64,000 bases of DNA from Wansuia hejianensis. GTDB taxonomy: Bacteria > Bacillota > Clostridia > Lachnospirales > Lachnospiraceae. The notes under the pieces were generated by a model that was not told the DNA's origin, did not search any database, and saw only the letters and a list, made by a program, of their open reading frames with translations. Positions 50,676 to 59,482 of the stretch are shown here, in pieces; the first letter of the stretch is position 1, and every line of letters begins with the position of its first letter. The stretch covers positions 62,001 to 126,000 of the forward strand of contig NZ_CP060635.1 of NCBI RefSeq assembly GCF_014337215.1. Reading direction: 5' to 3'. The translations under genes were made by a program, and so were the position numbers.

Positions 50676-51572
50676 ATGCTGAGTAAAAAGGAAAATATAT
50701 GTAAGCTTTATCACCATGAAATGCCTGAGTTTTTACCCATCATGGGCCAGGGGATCATAAATAATGTGCCGGTAAACGGTTTTATGGAGCGGGCGGTGGG
50801 AGGTAAAGACGGATATGACTGGTTCGGCGTCCACTGGATCTGGAAGCCGGGAGATCCGGCGCCCATGCCGGGGCCATACTTTATGATGGAGGATATCAGC
50901 CGCTGAAGGGAAATTGTGAAATTCCCGGATCTGGATCATTTTGACTGGGAACAGGCCGCGGCCACAGACCGGATTCCGGAATTTAACCGTGAGGAAAACC
51001 TGTTGTATCAGATCATTTCCAACGGCCTATTTGAGCGTCTGCATGCGTTAATGGGGTTTGAAGAGGCACTCTGCGCCCTGATAACCGATCCGGAAGAAGT
51101 GGAAAACTTTTTCTGGGAGTTGGCTGATTACAAATGCCGCCTCATCGACAAGATCGCGGAGTATTACCGGCCGGATATTATCTGCTATCATGACGACTGG
51201 GGAACTCAAAGGGGTCTGTTTTTCTCACCGGAAATCTGGAGAAGGATGATTAAAGAGCCTACGAAAAAGATTGTGGAACACATACAGAGCCGGGGAATTA
51301 TCTGCGAACTCCACAGCTGCGGGGATATACGTGCGCTGATACCGGAAATAGCCGATGACCTGGGGGTAGACGGGTTGAATATCATGAAACTGAACGATAT
51401 ACCCGCGATGAAGAAATTAACAGGAATTAAGGTGGTCTACAATGTCTATGTGGACACGCAGAAGGAGGGAGCTGGCGGAACGGGCAGCTCCCTCTTGTTT
51501 TTGAGTAACCAAAAGGCAGAAGGGTACCACTGGGGGTGGGCGCTGATCCTGGAATATTTTGGAAGAAACTAA
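50676..51572 (+). pseudogene. Broken uroporphyrinogen decarboxylase-family gene
   Basis: Two pieces in the same frame are split by one TGA at 50904-50906. The first piece (MLSKKENICKLYHHEMPEF to MMEDISR) and the second (REIVKFPDLDHFDWE onward, with YHDDWGTQRGLFFSPEIW and IICELHSCGDI) form one UroD-type sequence. The stop sits where the related gene at 63686 has Trp in DISQWKEQVTVPD, so TGG to TGA is the likely change. The 3' end is also abnormal: after LTGIKVVYNVYV the frame runs into a terminator hairpin and unrelated residues, so roughly the last 70 residues are missing. Confidence 0.75.
51465..51502 (+). terminator. Terminator inside the end of the broken gene
   Basis: GAGGGAGCTG (51465-51474) pairs with CAGCTCCCTC (51485-51494) around a ten-base loop, followed by TTGTTTTTG. 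It lies inside the remaining reading frame, marking the real 3' limit of the unit. Confidence 0.8.
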
Positions 51573-51622
51573 TTTGATTTTTTTTAATAGCTGTGCTATA
51601 TTTTAAATGTAGATAATTCTTG

Positions 51623-51646
51623 TAGGGTGTTTCGCCCTATCTTTTT
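51623..51646 (+). terminator. Short hairpin with T-run
   Basis: TAGGGTG pairs with CGCCCTA (loop TTT), followed by TCTTTTT. It lies in the stretch 51573-51814, which otherwise holds only a TATAAT box at 51749-51754 upstream of the Rpn gene. Confidence 0.6.
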
Positions 51647-51814
51647 CTGGCGGCTATCCGCCGCGGATTCCATTGATCAATTTAATAGCGGGCAAGGCAA
51701 AAGAGGTTATATTGTTATATTGGGGCTTCCACCTTTATAGATATATGGTATAATAGAGTTATGCGATAATGACTCTTTGGAATCTCGCTGTTTTGCCGGA
51801 GAAAGGAGTTATTT

Positions 51815-52402
51815 GTGCAAAAAATAAATGATAGTTTTATTATGAGGCCAATTGTGGATACCTGTTTTAAAGAGCTGATGCGGAATCCGGCAGTGCGGTC
51901 CGGCTTTGCGGCGGCAATTATGAATTGCAGGCCGGAAGAGGTTGTGGAAACCTATTTGATGCCGACATATCTGCAGAATGGTAAGGAGGAGGAAAAACAG
52001 GGGATTCTGGATGTGAGGGTGCTCCTGAAAAAGGGAACCCAGATAGGTATTGAGATGCAGGTGAATTATTTTGAATATTGGGATGAGCGGATATTGTTTT
52101 ATCTCTGTAAGATGTTTACGGAACAGCTGATGAAAGACGATCCCTATGGGAAGCTTCAGAGGTGCATTCACGTCAGTATTTTGGATTTCATACATTTTCC
52201 GGAGGATCAAGAGTGCTACCGGAAAATACATTTCAGGGACGGAAGGACCGGGAAGCTGTTTTCAGATAGGCTGGAAATACAGATGCTGGAGCTGAGGAAA
52301 CTGCCGGAAGGGATTGCAGGCGGAGATGGACGAGGCGCTGAGCTGCATCCTGCAGACGAATATAATTTAGGGATTGACAAATTGTACAGATCGTGTTTAT
52401 AA
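51815..52402 (+). pseudogene. Truncated Rpn-family (PD-(D/E)XK) nuclease gene
   Basis: The first 165 residues or so are a good match to the Rpn/PDDEXK_2 family: FKELMRNPAVRSGF, GILDVRVLLKKGTQIGIEMQV (the D...ExQ nuclease site) and IHFRDGRTGKLFSDRLEIQMLELRKLPE. Full-length family members continue for about 100-130 more residues. Here the frame degenerates after LELRKLPEG and ends at 52402, inside the promoter of the trp operon. GTG 51815 follows AAAGGAG. Rpn proteins promote recombination and are spread through multicopy families in Clostridia. Confidence 0.7.
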
Positions 52403-52403
52403 T
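52374..52403 (+). promoter_or_regulatory. Promoter of the trp operon
   Basis: TTGACA at 52374-52379, 18-base spacer, TATAAT at 52398-52403. Transcription would begin near 52410, at the start of the T-box leader. It overlaps the last codons of the truncated Rpn gene. Confidence 0.85.
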
Positions 52404-52409
52404 ATACAC

Positions 52410-52706
52410 AACTTAAAATTATATCAGAAAACCGTTGAGGTGGAGATAAAACGAATAGGGCACTTCCAGAGAGTCCGGGTAGGTGGGAGCCGGGCAGAAC
52501 GCTGATTCGCAAATGGACCACTGAGGGCATGGCCAACAGCAGAGATGCTTAGTATTCCATGACGTAAGGCATACGTTAGTTGCCGGGAATATGATAGTAT
52601 TCCGCAGAGAGTGTGGATTGACACAAATCAAGGTGGCACCACGGATATAAGCTACGTTTATATTCGCCCTTGGCAAAGACCCAATATCTTTGCCGAGGGC
52701 TTTTTG
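52410..52706 (+). ncRNA. Tryptophan T-box leader
   Basis: The leader contains an AGAGAG...GGTGG Stem I region, then AAATGGACCACTGAG, where TGG at 52514-52516 is the specifier codon for Trp and the following ACCACT is the usual Stem I closing. The T-box sequence AAGGTGGCACCACGG is at 52630-52644; its TGGC bulge is complementary to a GCCA tRNA end, as expected for a G73 tRNA-Trp. The terminator stem is 52666-52679 with 52687-52700, followed by TTTTT. Uncharged tRNA-Trp would stabilise the antiterminator and allow trp transcription. Confidence 0.93.
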
Positions 52707-52721
52707 CGCGTAAATCCAGAG

Positions 52722-52797
52722 CTATGCGCGTATACATTCAGAGAGGTCCTATTGGGTGTTTGCACACAAGAGGACCTCTCTGAATGTATACGCATAG
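52722..52797. repeat. Long inverted repeat between T-box and trpE
   Basis: Arms at 52722-52750 and 52771-52797 are perfect complements over 27 bases except for two extra bases (CG) in the left arm; the loop is 20 bases. The transcript would form a very stable hairpin after the T-box terminator. There is no T-run, so it is not a standard terminator. The following 52798-52890 is GC-rich with repeated GCGAAGC/GAGCGAAAGCGAG motifs and no gene. Confidence 0.8.
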
Positions 52798-52912
52798 GGC
52801 GAAGCCCCGCGGCCGAGCGAAAGCGAGGTGCGGCAAGGCCCGTCCGAGAGGCCATATGCGAAAGAATAGAATACCCCGCCCTGTAGGGCTACCCATGAAA
52901 AGGAGGACAGTT

Positions 52913-54388
52913 ATGCGTCAGACATCGTTTGAAGAAGTGAAGCAGATCGCCGCATCCGGCCAATACAGGCTGATTCCGGTCAGCCGTGAGATCTTTTCGG
53001 ATATCCGCACCCCGGTTGAGGTGCTGCGGTCCCTGCAGAATGTGAGCAGCCATTGCTTTATGCTGGAAAGTGTCGAGGATTCAAAGCAGTGGGGACGCTA
53101 CACCTTTCTTGGCTTTGATCCCAAGATGGAGCTGACCTGTACGGATCACACGCTGACGATCAAAGCAGGCGGTCAGATCCAGACGCACACGGAGCATCCG
53201 GGAGACTATATCAAACAGGTCATTGAAGATAACCGCTCGCCGCGCCTTCCGCATCTTCCGCCTTTTGCCGGCGGGCTGGTGGGATATTTCTCTTATGATT
53301 ACATTAAGTACAGTGAGCCGTCGCTGAATCTGGACGCATCCGATGAGGAAGGTTTTAAGGATGTGGATCTGATGCTGTTTGACAAGCTGATCGCTTTTGA
53401 TAATTTCCGCCAGAAAATTCTGTTGATTGCCAATGTCCGGACGGAGAGCCTGGAGACGGAATATAACAAGGCGGTGATGAAGCTGGATGAAATGGAAGAG
53501 CTGGTACGCCGCGGAAAGCCGAAGAAATCAGAGCCGGGACGTGTCCTGGAAGAATTCCGTCCCCTTTTTACGGAAGAAGAGTTCTGCAGAAAGGTTGAAC
53601 AGGTAAAGCACTACATCCGGGAGGGAGACATTTTTCAGCTTGTGCTGTCTAACCGGCTGGAAGCGCGCTTTGAGGGCAGCCTTCTGGACACCTACCGCGT
53701 GCTGAGGACTACAAATCCTTCTCCTTATATGTTTTATTTTTGCAGCGACGATGTGGAGATTGCCGGGGCTTCCCCGGAGACGCTGGTCAGGGTGGAGGAC
53801 GGAGAAGTCAGAACCTTCCCGCTGGCCGGCACACGGCCCAGAGGCGGCAGCTATGCGGAAGACCAGCTGCTGGAGAGGGAACTGCTGGCGGATGAGAAGG
53901 AACGGGCCGAACACAATATGCTGGTAGATCTGGGAAGGAATGATCTGGGAAAGCTCTGTGAATTCGGAACAGTGGAGGTAGAAAAATATATGTCCGTGGA
54001 ACGGTATTCACATGTCATGCACATTGGTTCAACGGTGAAAGGGCGGCTCAGAGAAGATAAGCATGCGATGGATGCGGTAGACGCTGTGCTTCCGGCAGGG
54101 ACACTCTCCGGTGCGCCCAAAATACGGGCCTGCCAGATTATCAATGAGCTGGAAAATAACAAGCGGGGTATTTACGGAGGCGCTATCGGATACCTGGATT
54201 TCACAGGAAATCTGGACACCTGTATTGCTATCCGCCTGGCCTTTAGGAAAAACGGAAAAGTATTTGTGCGTTCCGGAGCCGGTATTGTGGCAGACAGCGT
54301 ACCGGAAACAGAGCACCAGGAGTGCATTAACAAGGCCAAAGCAGTAATGCTGGCGCTGAAAGAAGCGGGAGAGGAGATGGGACGATGA
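52913..54388 (+). CDS. trpE: Anthranilate synthase component I
   Basis: A 491-residue chorismate-utilising enzyme that makes anthranilate with the TrpG glutaminase. Near the N-terminus, FMLESVEDSKQWGRYTFLG contains the LES tryptophan feedback site. The C-terminal catalytic region has PSPYMFYF, ETLVRVEDG, PLAGTRPRG and GTLSGAPKIRACQII. ATG 52913 is preceded by AGGAGG six bases upstream; the open frame to 52784 lies in the hairpin and is not coding. It overlaps trpG by four bases and is the first gene behind the T-box. Confidence 0.97.
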   Translation: MRQTSFEEVKQIAASGQYRLIPVSREIFSDIRTPVEVLRSLQNVSSHCFMLESVEDSKQWGRYTFLGFDPKMELTCTDHTLTIKAGGQIQTHTEHPGDYIKQVIEDNRSPRLPHLPPFAGGLVGYFSYDYIKYSEPSLNLDASDEEGFKDVDLMLFDKLIAFDNFRQKILLIANVRTESLETEYNKAVMKLDEMEELVRRGKPKKSEPGRVLEEFRPLFTEEEFCRKVEQVKHYIREGDIFQLVLSNRLEARFEGSLLDTYRVLRTTNPSPYMFYFCSDDVEIAGASPETLVRVEDGEVRTFPLAGTRPRGGSYAEDQLLERELLADEKERAEHNMLVDLGRNDLGKLCEFGTVEVEKYMSVERYSHVMHIGSTVKGRLREDKHAMDAVDAVLPAGTLSGAPKIRACQIINELENNKRGIYGGAIGYLDFTGNLDTCIAIRLAFRKNGKVFVRSGAGIVADSVPETEHQECINKAKAVMLALKEAGEEMGR

Positions 54389-54963
54389 TCTTACTGATCG
54401 ATAATTACGACAGCTTTTCTTACAATCTCTATCAGCTGGTGGGAGCGCTGAATCCGGATATCCGTGTGGCACGCAATGATAGTCTGACGGTGGACGAGAT
54501 CAGAGGTCTGGAGCCGGAAGCAGTGATTCTTTCGCCAGGACCGGGAAAGCCGGGAGAAGCAGGGCGGTGTGAAGAAGTCGTTCAGAGGCTGGGCGGTGAA
54601 ATTCCCATACTGGGTGTATGCCTGGGCCATCAGGCAATCTGCGAGGCCTTCGGAGCAGCTGTCTCCTATGCAAAGGAGCTGATGCACGGCAAACAATCGC
54701 AGGCGCGGCTGGACGGGAACAGCCCTGTCTTCAGAGGGCTGGCGGAGGAAATTCCTGTAGCGCGTTACCATTCCCTGGCGGTGTTGGAAGAGACTCTGCC
54801 GGAATGTCTTCTGGTAACTGCAAGGGCTGACGACGGAGAGGTGATGGCAGTGCAGCACAGGGAATATCCTGTCTATGGATTACAATTCCATCCGGAATCG
54901 ATTATGACGCCCGATGGGAAACAAATACTTAAAAACTTTCTGGAGGTAGTGAGACATGATTAA
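54385..54963 (+). CDS. trpG: Anthranilate synthase glutaminase component
   Basis: A 192-residue class I glutamine amidotransferase. It opens with LLIDNYDSFSYNL; the nucleophile is Cys79 in GVCLGHQ, and the His-Glu pair is in LQFHPESI. It supplies ammonia to TrpE. ATG overlaps the trpE stop (ATGA), and its own stop overlaps trpD by eight bases. p-aminobenzoate synthase PabA is the close homologue, but the operon position decides for TrpG. Confidence 0.96.
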   Translation: MILLIDNYDSFSYNLYQLVGALNPDIRVARNDSLTVDEIRGLEPEAVILSPGPGKPGEAGRCEEVVQRLGGEIPILGVCLGHQAICEAFGAAVSYAKELMHGKQSQARLDGNSPVFRGLAEEIPVARYHSLAVLEETLPECLLVTARADDGEVMAVQHREYPVYGLQFHPESIMTPDGKQILKNFLEVVRHD

Positions 54964-55963
54964 AGAAGCGATTATCAAGCTGTCAAACAAAGAAAACCTG
55001 ACGCGGGAAATGGCAGAGCAGTCCATGGATGAAATCATGAGCGGCCAGGCGACACCCGTGCAGATGAGCGCCTTCCTGATCGCCCTTTCCATGAAGGGTG
55101 AGACGATTGAAGAGATTACAGCCTGCGCGAAGGGAATGAGAAATCACTGTGTGAAGCTGCTGAATGATCAGGAAGTGCTGGAGATCGTCGGTACAGGCGG
55201 AGATAAAGCGAATTCCTTCAATATTTCCACAGTTTCCGCCCTGGTGGTTTCGGCGGCAGGCGTTCCCGTGGCGAAGCATGGGAACCGGGCGGCCACCAGT
55301 AAATGCGGCGCTGCTGATGTGCTCGAAGCGCTGGGCGTTAAAATTGACCTGGCTCCTGAGAAAAGCTCGGAGCTTTTGAAAAAAATTAATATCTGTTTCA
55401 TGTTTGCTCAGAACTACCATCTATCCATGAAATATGTGGCTCCGGTCAGGAGAGAACTTCCGGTGCCTACGGTCTTTAATATCCTGGGGCCGCTGACCAA
55501 TCCCGCCGGAGCGTCCATGCAGCTGATGGGAGTCTATGAGGAGGCGCTGGTAGAACCGATGGCACGTGTCCTGAATAATTTGGGCGTGACCAGGGCGATG
55601 GTAGTCTATGGACAGGACGGTCTGGATGAGATTTCAGTCAGCGCGCCGACTACTGTCTGCGAAGTGAGGGACGGAAGCTATTCCTCCTATATCCTGAGGC
55701 CGGAGCAGTTCGGCATGGAGCAATGCCTGAAATCAGAGCTCGTGGGCGGAACGCCTGCTGAAAATGCCGGCATTGCCAGGGAAATCCTGGACGGCCGGAA
55801 AGGGGCAAAGCGAAATGCAGTGGTTCTGAATTCCGCGGCCGCCCTCCATATCACGAAAGGTATATCCATGGAAAAGGCAGTCGCACAGGTGCAGGAGCTG
55901 CTGGACAGCGGGAAAGCAAAACGGCAGCTGGAAGCCTTTGTCACCATGAGCAATCAAATTTGA
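54956..55963 (+). CDS. trpD: Anthranilate phosphoribosyltransferase
   Basis: A 335-residue enzyme of normal length that attaches phosphoribosyl to anthranilate. The PRPP loop is VGTGGDKANSFNIST, followed by KHGNRAATSKCGAADVLEALG and RRELPVPTVFNILGPLTNPAG, all diagnostic. It starts eight bases inside trpG, and trpC begins 17 bases after its stop. Confidence 0.97.
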   Translation: MIKEAIIKLSNKENLTREMAEQSMDEIMSGQATPVQMSAFLIALSMKGETIEEITACAKGMRNHCVKLLNDQEVLEIVGTGGDKANSFNISTVSALVVSAAGVPVAKHGNRAATSKCGAADVLEALGVKIDLAPEKSSELLKKINICFMFAQNYHLSMKYVAPVRRELPVPTVFNILGPLTNPAGASMQLMGVYEEALVEPMARVLNNLGVTRAMVVYGQDGLDEISVSAPTTVCEVRDGSYSSYILRPEQFGMEQCLKSELVGGTPAENAGIAREILDGRKGAKRNAVVLNSAAALHITKGISMEKAVAQVQELLDSGKAKRQLEAFVTMSNQI

Positions 55964-55980
55964 GGAAAGAGGGATACCAC

Positions 55981-56769
55981 ATGATACTGGAACAACTGGC
56001 GGCTGCGGCTGCAAAGCGGGTGGAAGAGGCCAAAAAACAGAAACCTCTCGCTGAGATCAAAAAAGAGGCAGAACAGATGAGTACAGACACAGGCTTCCCC
56101 TTTGCCAGGGCCTTGGCCGCCCCAGGGATTTCATTGATCTGCGAGGTGAAGAAGGCTTCTCCCTCTAAGGGAGTGATAGCTGAGGATTTTCCCTATCTAG
56201 ATATCGCCAGACAGTATGAGGCGGCGGGGGCGGCGGCGATTTCTGTGCTGACTGAGCCTGAATATTTTCAGGGAAGTCCGGAATATCTGCGGGAAATCGC
56301 TGCCGCGGTAAACATACCGGTTCTGCGGAAAGATTTTACAGTGGATGAATATCAGATTTACGAAGCGAAGTTACTGGGAGCCGGCGCGATTCTTCTGATC
56401 TGTGCTATACTGGAGGATGAGAAGCTGGTTAGATATCTGCAGATTGCCCAGTCTCTGGGACTCTCCGCCCTCACAGAGGCTCATGACGGGAAAGAAGTGG
56501 AGCGGGCTCTGAGAGCCGGAGCGGAGATCATCGGAGTGAATAACCGCGATCTGAAAACCTTTGAAGTAGACGTGCAAAATTCTGTGAGGTTGCGGGAAAT
56601 GATTCCAGATGGTAAAATCTATGTGTCGGAGAGTGGAATCCGCACTCCGGAGGATGTGGGAATCCTGTACCGCAACGGCACCGATGCCGTGCTGGTCGGA
56701 GAAGCTTTGATGCGCAGCCCGGACAAAGGAAGAGCGCTTGAGCTTCTTCGGAGGGACTGCCATGACTAA
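55981..56769 (+). CDS. trpC: Indole-3-glycerol phosphate synthase
   Basis: A 262-residue TIM barrel. Diagnostic blocks are ICEVKKASPSKGVIAEDF, ISVLTEPEYFQGS, VLRKDFTVDEYQIYEA, IIGVNNRDLKTFEVD and YVSESGIRTPEDV, carrying the catalytic lysines and glutamates. ATG 55981 begins the usual MILEQL opening; GAGGAAAGAGGG lies upstream. It is separate from trpF, unlike the fused enterobacterial form, and overlaps it by eight bases. Confidence 0.97.
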   Translation: MILEQLAAAAAKRVEEAKKQKPLAEIKKEAEQMSTDTGFPFARALAAPGISLICEVKKASPSKGVIAEDFPYLDIARQYEAAGAAAISVLTEPEYFQGSPEYLREIAAAVNIPVLRKDFTVDEYQIYEAKLLGAGAILLICAILEDEKLVRYLQIAQSLGLSALTEAHDGKEVERALRAGAEIIGVNNRDLKTFEVDVQNSVRLREMIPDGKIYVSESGIRTPEDVGILYRNGTDAVLVGEALMRSPDKGRALELLRRDCHD

Positions 56770-57364
56770 GGTTAAGATCTGCGGTCTGACCAGGGAGTGT
56801 GAGACTGAATATATGAACCGGTGGCACCCCGATTTCTGCGGGTTTATATTTGCCGGAAACAGCCGCCGGTATGTGAGCCGGGAACGGGCGGCCGTACTGA
56901 AAGCCCTGCTGTCCCCTGAGATCCGAACTGTCGGCGTGTTTGTCAACGCGCGGCCAGAAGCAGCGGCAGCCTGTGCCGGAGAGGGTATCATTGACCTGAT
57001 CCAGCTTCATGGCCAGGAGGATGAGGGATATCTGAAGGCTCTCCGGGAATTGACAGACTGCCCGGTCATACAGGCCTTTTCTGTGAAAGAAGCCGAAGAT
57101 ATCCGGCGGGCGGAGGAAAGCAGTGCAGATTATATTTTGCTGGATCACGGAGCGGGGGGGACCGGGAAATGCTTTAACTGGAAGCTGCTGTCCGGACTGA
57201 AACGGCCATATTTTCTGGCCGGGGGGCTGACTCCCGCCAATGTGGAGCGGGCCGTCAGGCTTTACCGGCCTTATGCGGTGGATATCAGCAGCGGAGTGGA
57301 GACGGACGGAGTAAAAGATCCCATTAAAATTGAAACATGTATCAGGAGGATAAAAGATGTCTAA
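56762..57364 (+). CDS. trpF: Phosphoribosylanthranilate isomerase
   Basis: A 200-residue TIM barrel. It opens with TKVKICGLTR, with the catalytic cysteine, and has GFIFAGNSRRYVS, LIQLHGQED and the closing VDISSGVETDGVKD with the catalytic aspartate and phosphate loop. ATG 56762 lies in trpC just after GGAGGGAC. Its end overlaps trpB by eight bases. Length is slightly short of some homologues but complete in all blocks. Confidence 0.95.
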   Translation: MTKVKICGLTRECETEYMNRWHPDFCGFIFAGNSRRYVSRERAAVLKALLSPEIRTVGVFVNARPEAAAACAGEGIIDLIQLHGQEDEGYLKALRELTDCPVIQAFSVKEAEDIRRAEESSADYILLDHGAGGTGKCFNWKLLSGLKRPYFLAGGLTPANVERAVRLYRPYAVDISSGVETDGVKDPIKIETCIRRIKDV

Positions 57365-58541
57365 GGGAAGATTTGGAGAATTCGGGGGACAGTATATTCC
57401 GGAAACTCTCATGAATGAAATCATACATCTGGAAGAACAATACGAGCGTTACAGGAAAGATCCGGAATTTTGCCGGGAGCTGGAGGATCTGCTGAAAAAT
57501 TATGCAGGACGGCCCTCTCTTCTGTATTATGCTGAGAAGATGACGAAAGACCTGGGCGGGGCGAAAATTTATCTGAAAAGAGAAGATCTGAACCACACAG
57601 GCTCTCATAAGATCAATAATGTGCTGGGCCAGGTGCTGCTGGCAAAGAAAATGGGAAAAACCCGTGTCATAGCTGAGACGGGCGCCGGCCAGCACGGCGT
57701 TGCCACAGCCACGGCGGCGGCGCTGATGGGGATGGAATGTGAGATCTTTATGGGCAAAGAGGATACGGACCGGCAGGCTCTGAATGTATTCCGGATGGAA
57801 TTGCTGGGCGCGAAGGTCCATCCTGTGACCAGCGGAACCATGACCCTGAAGGATGCTGTGAATGAGACCATGCGGGAATGGACAAACCGGGTGGAGGATA
57901 CTCACTATGTGCTGGGTTCCGTGATGGGACCGCATCCTTTTCCTACCATAGTGAGGGATTTCCAGGCCGTCATTTCCAGAGAAGCCCGCGAACAGATACT
58001 GGAGGATGAAGGGAAACTGCCTGCCGCGGTGTTGGCCTGCGTGGGCGGGGGAAGCAATGCTATGGGCATGTTCTATCATTTTATAGAAGATGAAACGGTA
58101 AAGCTGATCGGCTGCGAGGCGGCTGGACGCGGAGTGGAGACAGGGCGGCATGCAGCCACTATGGCGGCCGGAACACCCGGGGTCTTCCACGGCATGAAGT
58201 CCTATTTCTGCCAGGACGAATACGGGCAAATCGCCCCGGTATATTCCATATCCGCAGGACTGGACTATCCGGGAATTGGCCCGGAGCATGCGTATCTGCG
58301 GGATTCCGGCAGAGCTCAGTACGTGCCGGTGACGGATGATGAAGCGGTGAGCGCCTTTGAGTATCTGGCCCGGACAGAGGGCATCATCTGCGCCATTGAG
58401 AGCGCCCATGCGGTAGCCTATGCCAGGAAGCTGGCCCCGTCAATGGAAAAATCAGAGAGTATCATCATCTGCCTTTCAGGCAGAGGAGACAAGGATGTTG
58501 CGGCAATCGCACGCTACAGGGGGGTGAATATCGTTGAGTAA
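57357..58541 (+). CDS. trpB: Tryptophan synthase beta chain
   Basis: A 394-residue PLP enzyme of the standard TrpB1 type. It opens with GRFGEFGGQYIPETLM; the PLP lysine is Lys85 in HTGSHKINN; AETGAGQHGVATAT binds substrate and VGGGSNAMG holds the cofactor phosphate. It condenses indole with serine, fed through the tunnel from TrpA. It overlaps both neighbours by eight bases. Confidence 0.98.
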   Translation: MSKGRFGEFGGQYIPETLMNEIIHLEEQYERYRKDPEFCRELEDLLKNYAGRPSLLYYAEKMTKDLGGAKIYLKREDLNHTGSHKINNVLGQVLLAKKMGKTRVIAETGAGQHGVATATAAALMGMECEIFMGKEDTDRQALNVFRMELLGAKVHPVTSGTMTLKDAVNETMREWTNRVEDTHYVLGSVMGPHPFPTIVRDFQAVISREAREQILEDEGKLPAAVLACVGGGSNAMGMFYHFIEDETVKLIGCEAAGRGVETGRHAATMAAGTPGVFHGMKSYFCQDEYGQIAPVYSISAGLDYPGIGPEHAYLRDSGRAQYVPVTDDEAVSAFEYLARTEGIICAIESAHAVAYARKLAPSMEKSESIIICLSGRGDKDVAAIARYRGVNIVE

Positions 58542-59307
58542 TATACGGAAAGCATTTGAGAGGGGCAAGGCGTTCATACCTTTTATTACGGCCGGAGATC
58601 CCAGCCTGGAAAAAACGAAGGAATTCATACTGGAGATGGAACGGGCCGGAGCAGACCTGATAGAAGTCGGGATTCCGTTTTCAGATCCGATCGCAGAGGG
58701 GATCGTCATTCAGGAGGCCGATATCCGGGCGCTGGCAGCGGGGACAACGACAGATAAAATATTTGACATGGTGCGGGAGCTCAGAGAAGAGACTCAGATT
58801 CCGCTGGTTTTCATGACTTATCTGAATCCGGTGTTTCATTATGGATATGAGAAGTTCTTCAGCCGCTGCCAAGAGGTGGGAGTTGACGGAATCATCATTC
58901 CGGACCTGCCCTTTGAAGAAAAGGGAGAGCTGGAGGAGATTGCCGCCGCTAAGGGCGTAGATGTGATATCGATGATCGCTCCCACATCAGAGGAAAGAAT
59001 TCAGAATATAGCAAAAAATGCCAGGGGCTTTATCTATGTGGTATCTTCCATGGGGGTAACCGGCATGCGCAGCGAGATTAAGACAGACCTGAATGCCCTG
59101 CTTTCCTCGATAAAAAAAGCTACAGACGTGCCGGCCTGCGTGGGCTTCGGCATACATTCGCCAGAGCAGGCGGCAGAGGTTGCCAGAGTAGCCGACGGCG
59201 TGATCGTCGGCAGCGCGATTGTGAAAATGGCAGAGCAGTATGGAGGCCATGCGGCACCTCACATGGGAGCCTATGTCCATAAAATGAAGATGAGCCTTTC
59301 TGATTAA
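58534..59307 (+). CDS. trpA: Tryptophan synthase alpha chain
   Basis: A 257-residue TIM barrel that splits indole-3-glycerol phosphate. It has FIPFITAGDPS, the catalytic Glu44 and Asp51 in LIEVGIPFSDP, VDGIIIPDLPFEE and VGFGIHSPEQ for phosphate binding. The start is TTG 58534, overlapping the trpB end by eight bases, a weak start that may tune the ratio to trpB. Last gene of the trp operon; I see no clear T-rich hairpin directly after it. Confidence 0.97.
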   Translation: MSNIRKAFERGKAFIPFITAGDPSLEKTKEFILEMERAGADLIEVGIPFSDPIAEGIVIQEADIRALAAGTTTDKIFDMVRELREETQIPLVFMTYLNPVFHYGYEKFFSRCQEVGVDGIIIPDLPFEEKGELEEIAAAKGVDVISMIAPTSEERIQNIAKNARGFIYVVSSMGVTGMRSEIKTDLNALLSSIKKATDVPACVGFGIHSPEQAAEVARVADGVIVGSAIVKMAEQYGGHAAPHMGAYVHKMKMSLSD

Positions 59308-59482
59308 ATAGAGGCCTTCGTTTGTGAGGAAAACATTTTAAATAACTTTTATTTTTTAGAGAAATAAAGGTTAATTGTGGAAAGATTTGAAGTTCGCCGG
59401 CAAGTATTTACAGGGAACGGAGGGTGTGATATGGTTCATCCGTAAAAGGAAAGCAGTAATACTGTTAAACAGGAGGCGGAAT

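Noticed and set aside
50904..50906. In-frame TGA as a selenocysteine or read-through codon
   Set aside because: The related gene in this window has Trp at this position, no SECIS-like hairpin is evident directly after it, and the same gene is also truncated at its 3' end; a nonsense mutation is simpler.
57342..58409. 355-codon minus-strand frame opposite trpB
   Set aside because: Low-complexity His/Arg/Pro-rich shadow of the strongly conserved trpB gene, with no ribosome site.
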